Shown piece by piece: positions 5,050-5,199 of a stretch of 5,199 nt of DNA. The position numbers and the translations under genes are program-made. Position 1 is the stretch's first letter. Each line of letters opens with the position of its first letter. Source of the DNA: Roseovarius sp. (GTDB lineage Bacteria; Pseudomonadota; Alphaproteobacteria; Rhodobacterales; Rhodobacteraceae); the NCBI GenBank assembly GCA_023260815.1, contig JALQUE010000157.1:1-5199 (forward strand). The letters are read 5' to 3'. The notes under the pieces are model-generated. The model saw only the letters and a program-made list of their open reading frames with translations. It did no database searches and had not been told where the DNA came from.

Positions 5050-5199
5050 ATGTCAAATTCCTTTGCAGACATAGTCCTCTATTCTTGGCCCGTTGTGGTC
5101 TACATCCTGTTCCAGCGCTTGCCTTTGCGCGATGCCTTGGTGTGGTCGATCGTGGCGGGATATCTGCTGTTGCCAACGCGAACGGGTTTCAATCTTCCA
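5050..5199 (+). CDS. Membrane protein N-terminus, probable O-antigen ligase/polymerase-like, partial
   Basis: ATG at 5050 opens a frame that runs unbroken to the window end (50 codons). It reads as a hydrophobic N-terminal segment (about residues 8-22, LYSWPVVVYILFQRL), a short polar turn (PLRDA), a second hydrophobic segment (about 29-41, ALVWSIVAGYLLL), then PTRTGFNLP. This two-helix opening followed by a GF-LP segment resembles the N-termini of O-antigen ligase/polymerase-like proteins in alphaproteobacterial exopolysaccharide loci. That is recollection of family style, not an alignment. The in-frame TAA at 5026-5028 with no start codon between fixes ATG 5050 as the first possible start. 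The only Shine-Dalgarno-like bases (GAAG, 5046-5049 region) lie too close to the ATG to be convincing. It is divergent from the sulfotransferase operon. If the assignment holds, it would polymerise or transfer the repeat unit. Being a real membrane-protein gene is likely; the specific family is moderate. Confidence 0.6.
   Translation, partial: MSNSFADIVLYSWPVVVYILFQRLPLRDALVWSIVAGYLLLPTRTGFNLP

Overview
The window looks like part of a chromosomal or plasmid-borne surface-polysaccharide locus from a high-GC alphaproteobacterium. Rhodobacteraceae (Roseobacter or Paracoccus-like) is my best guess, based on protein style, GTG starts and coding GC that is often 65-72% by eye. I could not run a search, so the taxonomy is inference. 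The window holds five glycan-related genes and the start of a sixth. Four encode glycosyltransferases, one a sulfotransferase, and the sixth the N-terminus of a probable membrane protein.

Layout. Positions 1-758 (minus) hold the N-terminal two thirds or so of a GT4-type glycosyltransferase whose C-terminus lies outside the window. A 261-bp divergent spacer (759-1019) separates it from a plus-strand GT2 glycosyltransferase (1020-1874). That gene ends tail-to-tail, with a 2-bp gap, against a minus-strand operon read from 4690 down to 1877. The operon order is GT2 (rhamnosyltransferase-like), then a PAPS-type sulfotransferase, then a second GT2 with a C-terminal membrane segment. Its genes overlap by 11 bp and 4 bp, so they are very probably co-transcribed and translationally coupled. 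A 359-bp AT-richer spacer (4691-5049) then separates the operon from a plus-strand gene starting at 5050. That gene is cut by the window end and looks like the first membrane segments of an O-antigen ligase/polymerase-like protein.

How the genes may work together (inference). The GT2 and GT4 enzymes would add successive sugars to a lipid-linked repeat unit at the inner face of the membrane. The sulfotransferase would add sulfate from PAPS to a sugar of that unit, and the putative polymerase/ligase beyond 5050 would extend or transfer the product. The simplest reading is biosynthesis of a sulfated exopolysaccharide, capsule or O-antigen. No sugar specificity can be read from the sequence.

The most unusual non-coding structure is in 4691-5049. 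It contains three consecutive inverted repeats, one built from two copies of a perfect 10-bp palindrome. It also has three direct copies of a 9-mer at almost equal 117/118-bp spacing, and overlapping divergent promoter-like elements. It may be a regulatory region for the polysaccharide operon. No RNA genes, CRISPR arrays, insertion sequences or convincing intrinsic terminators were seen.
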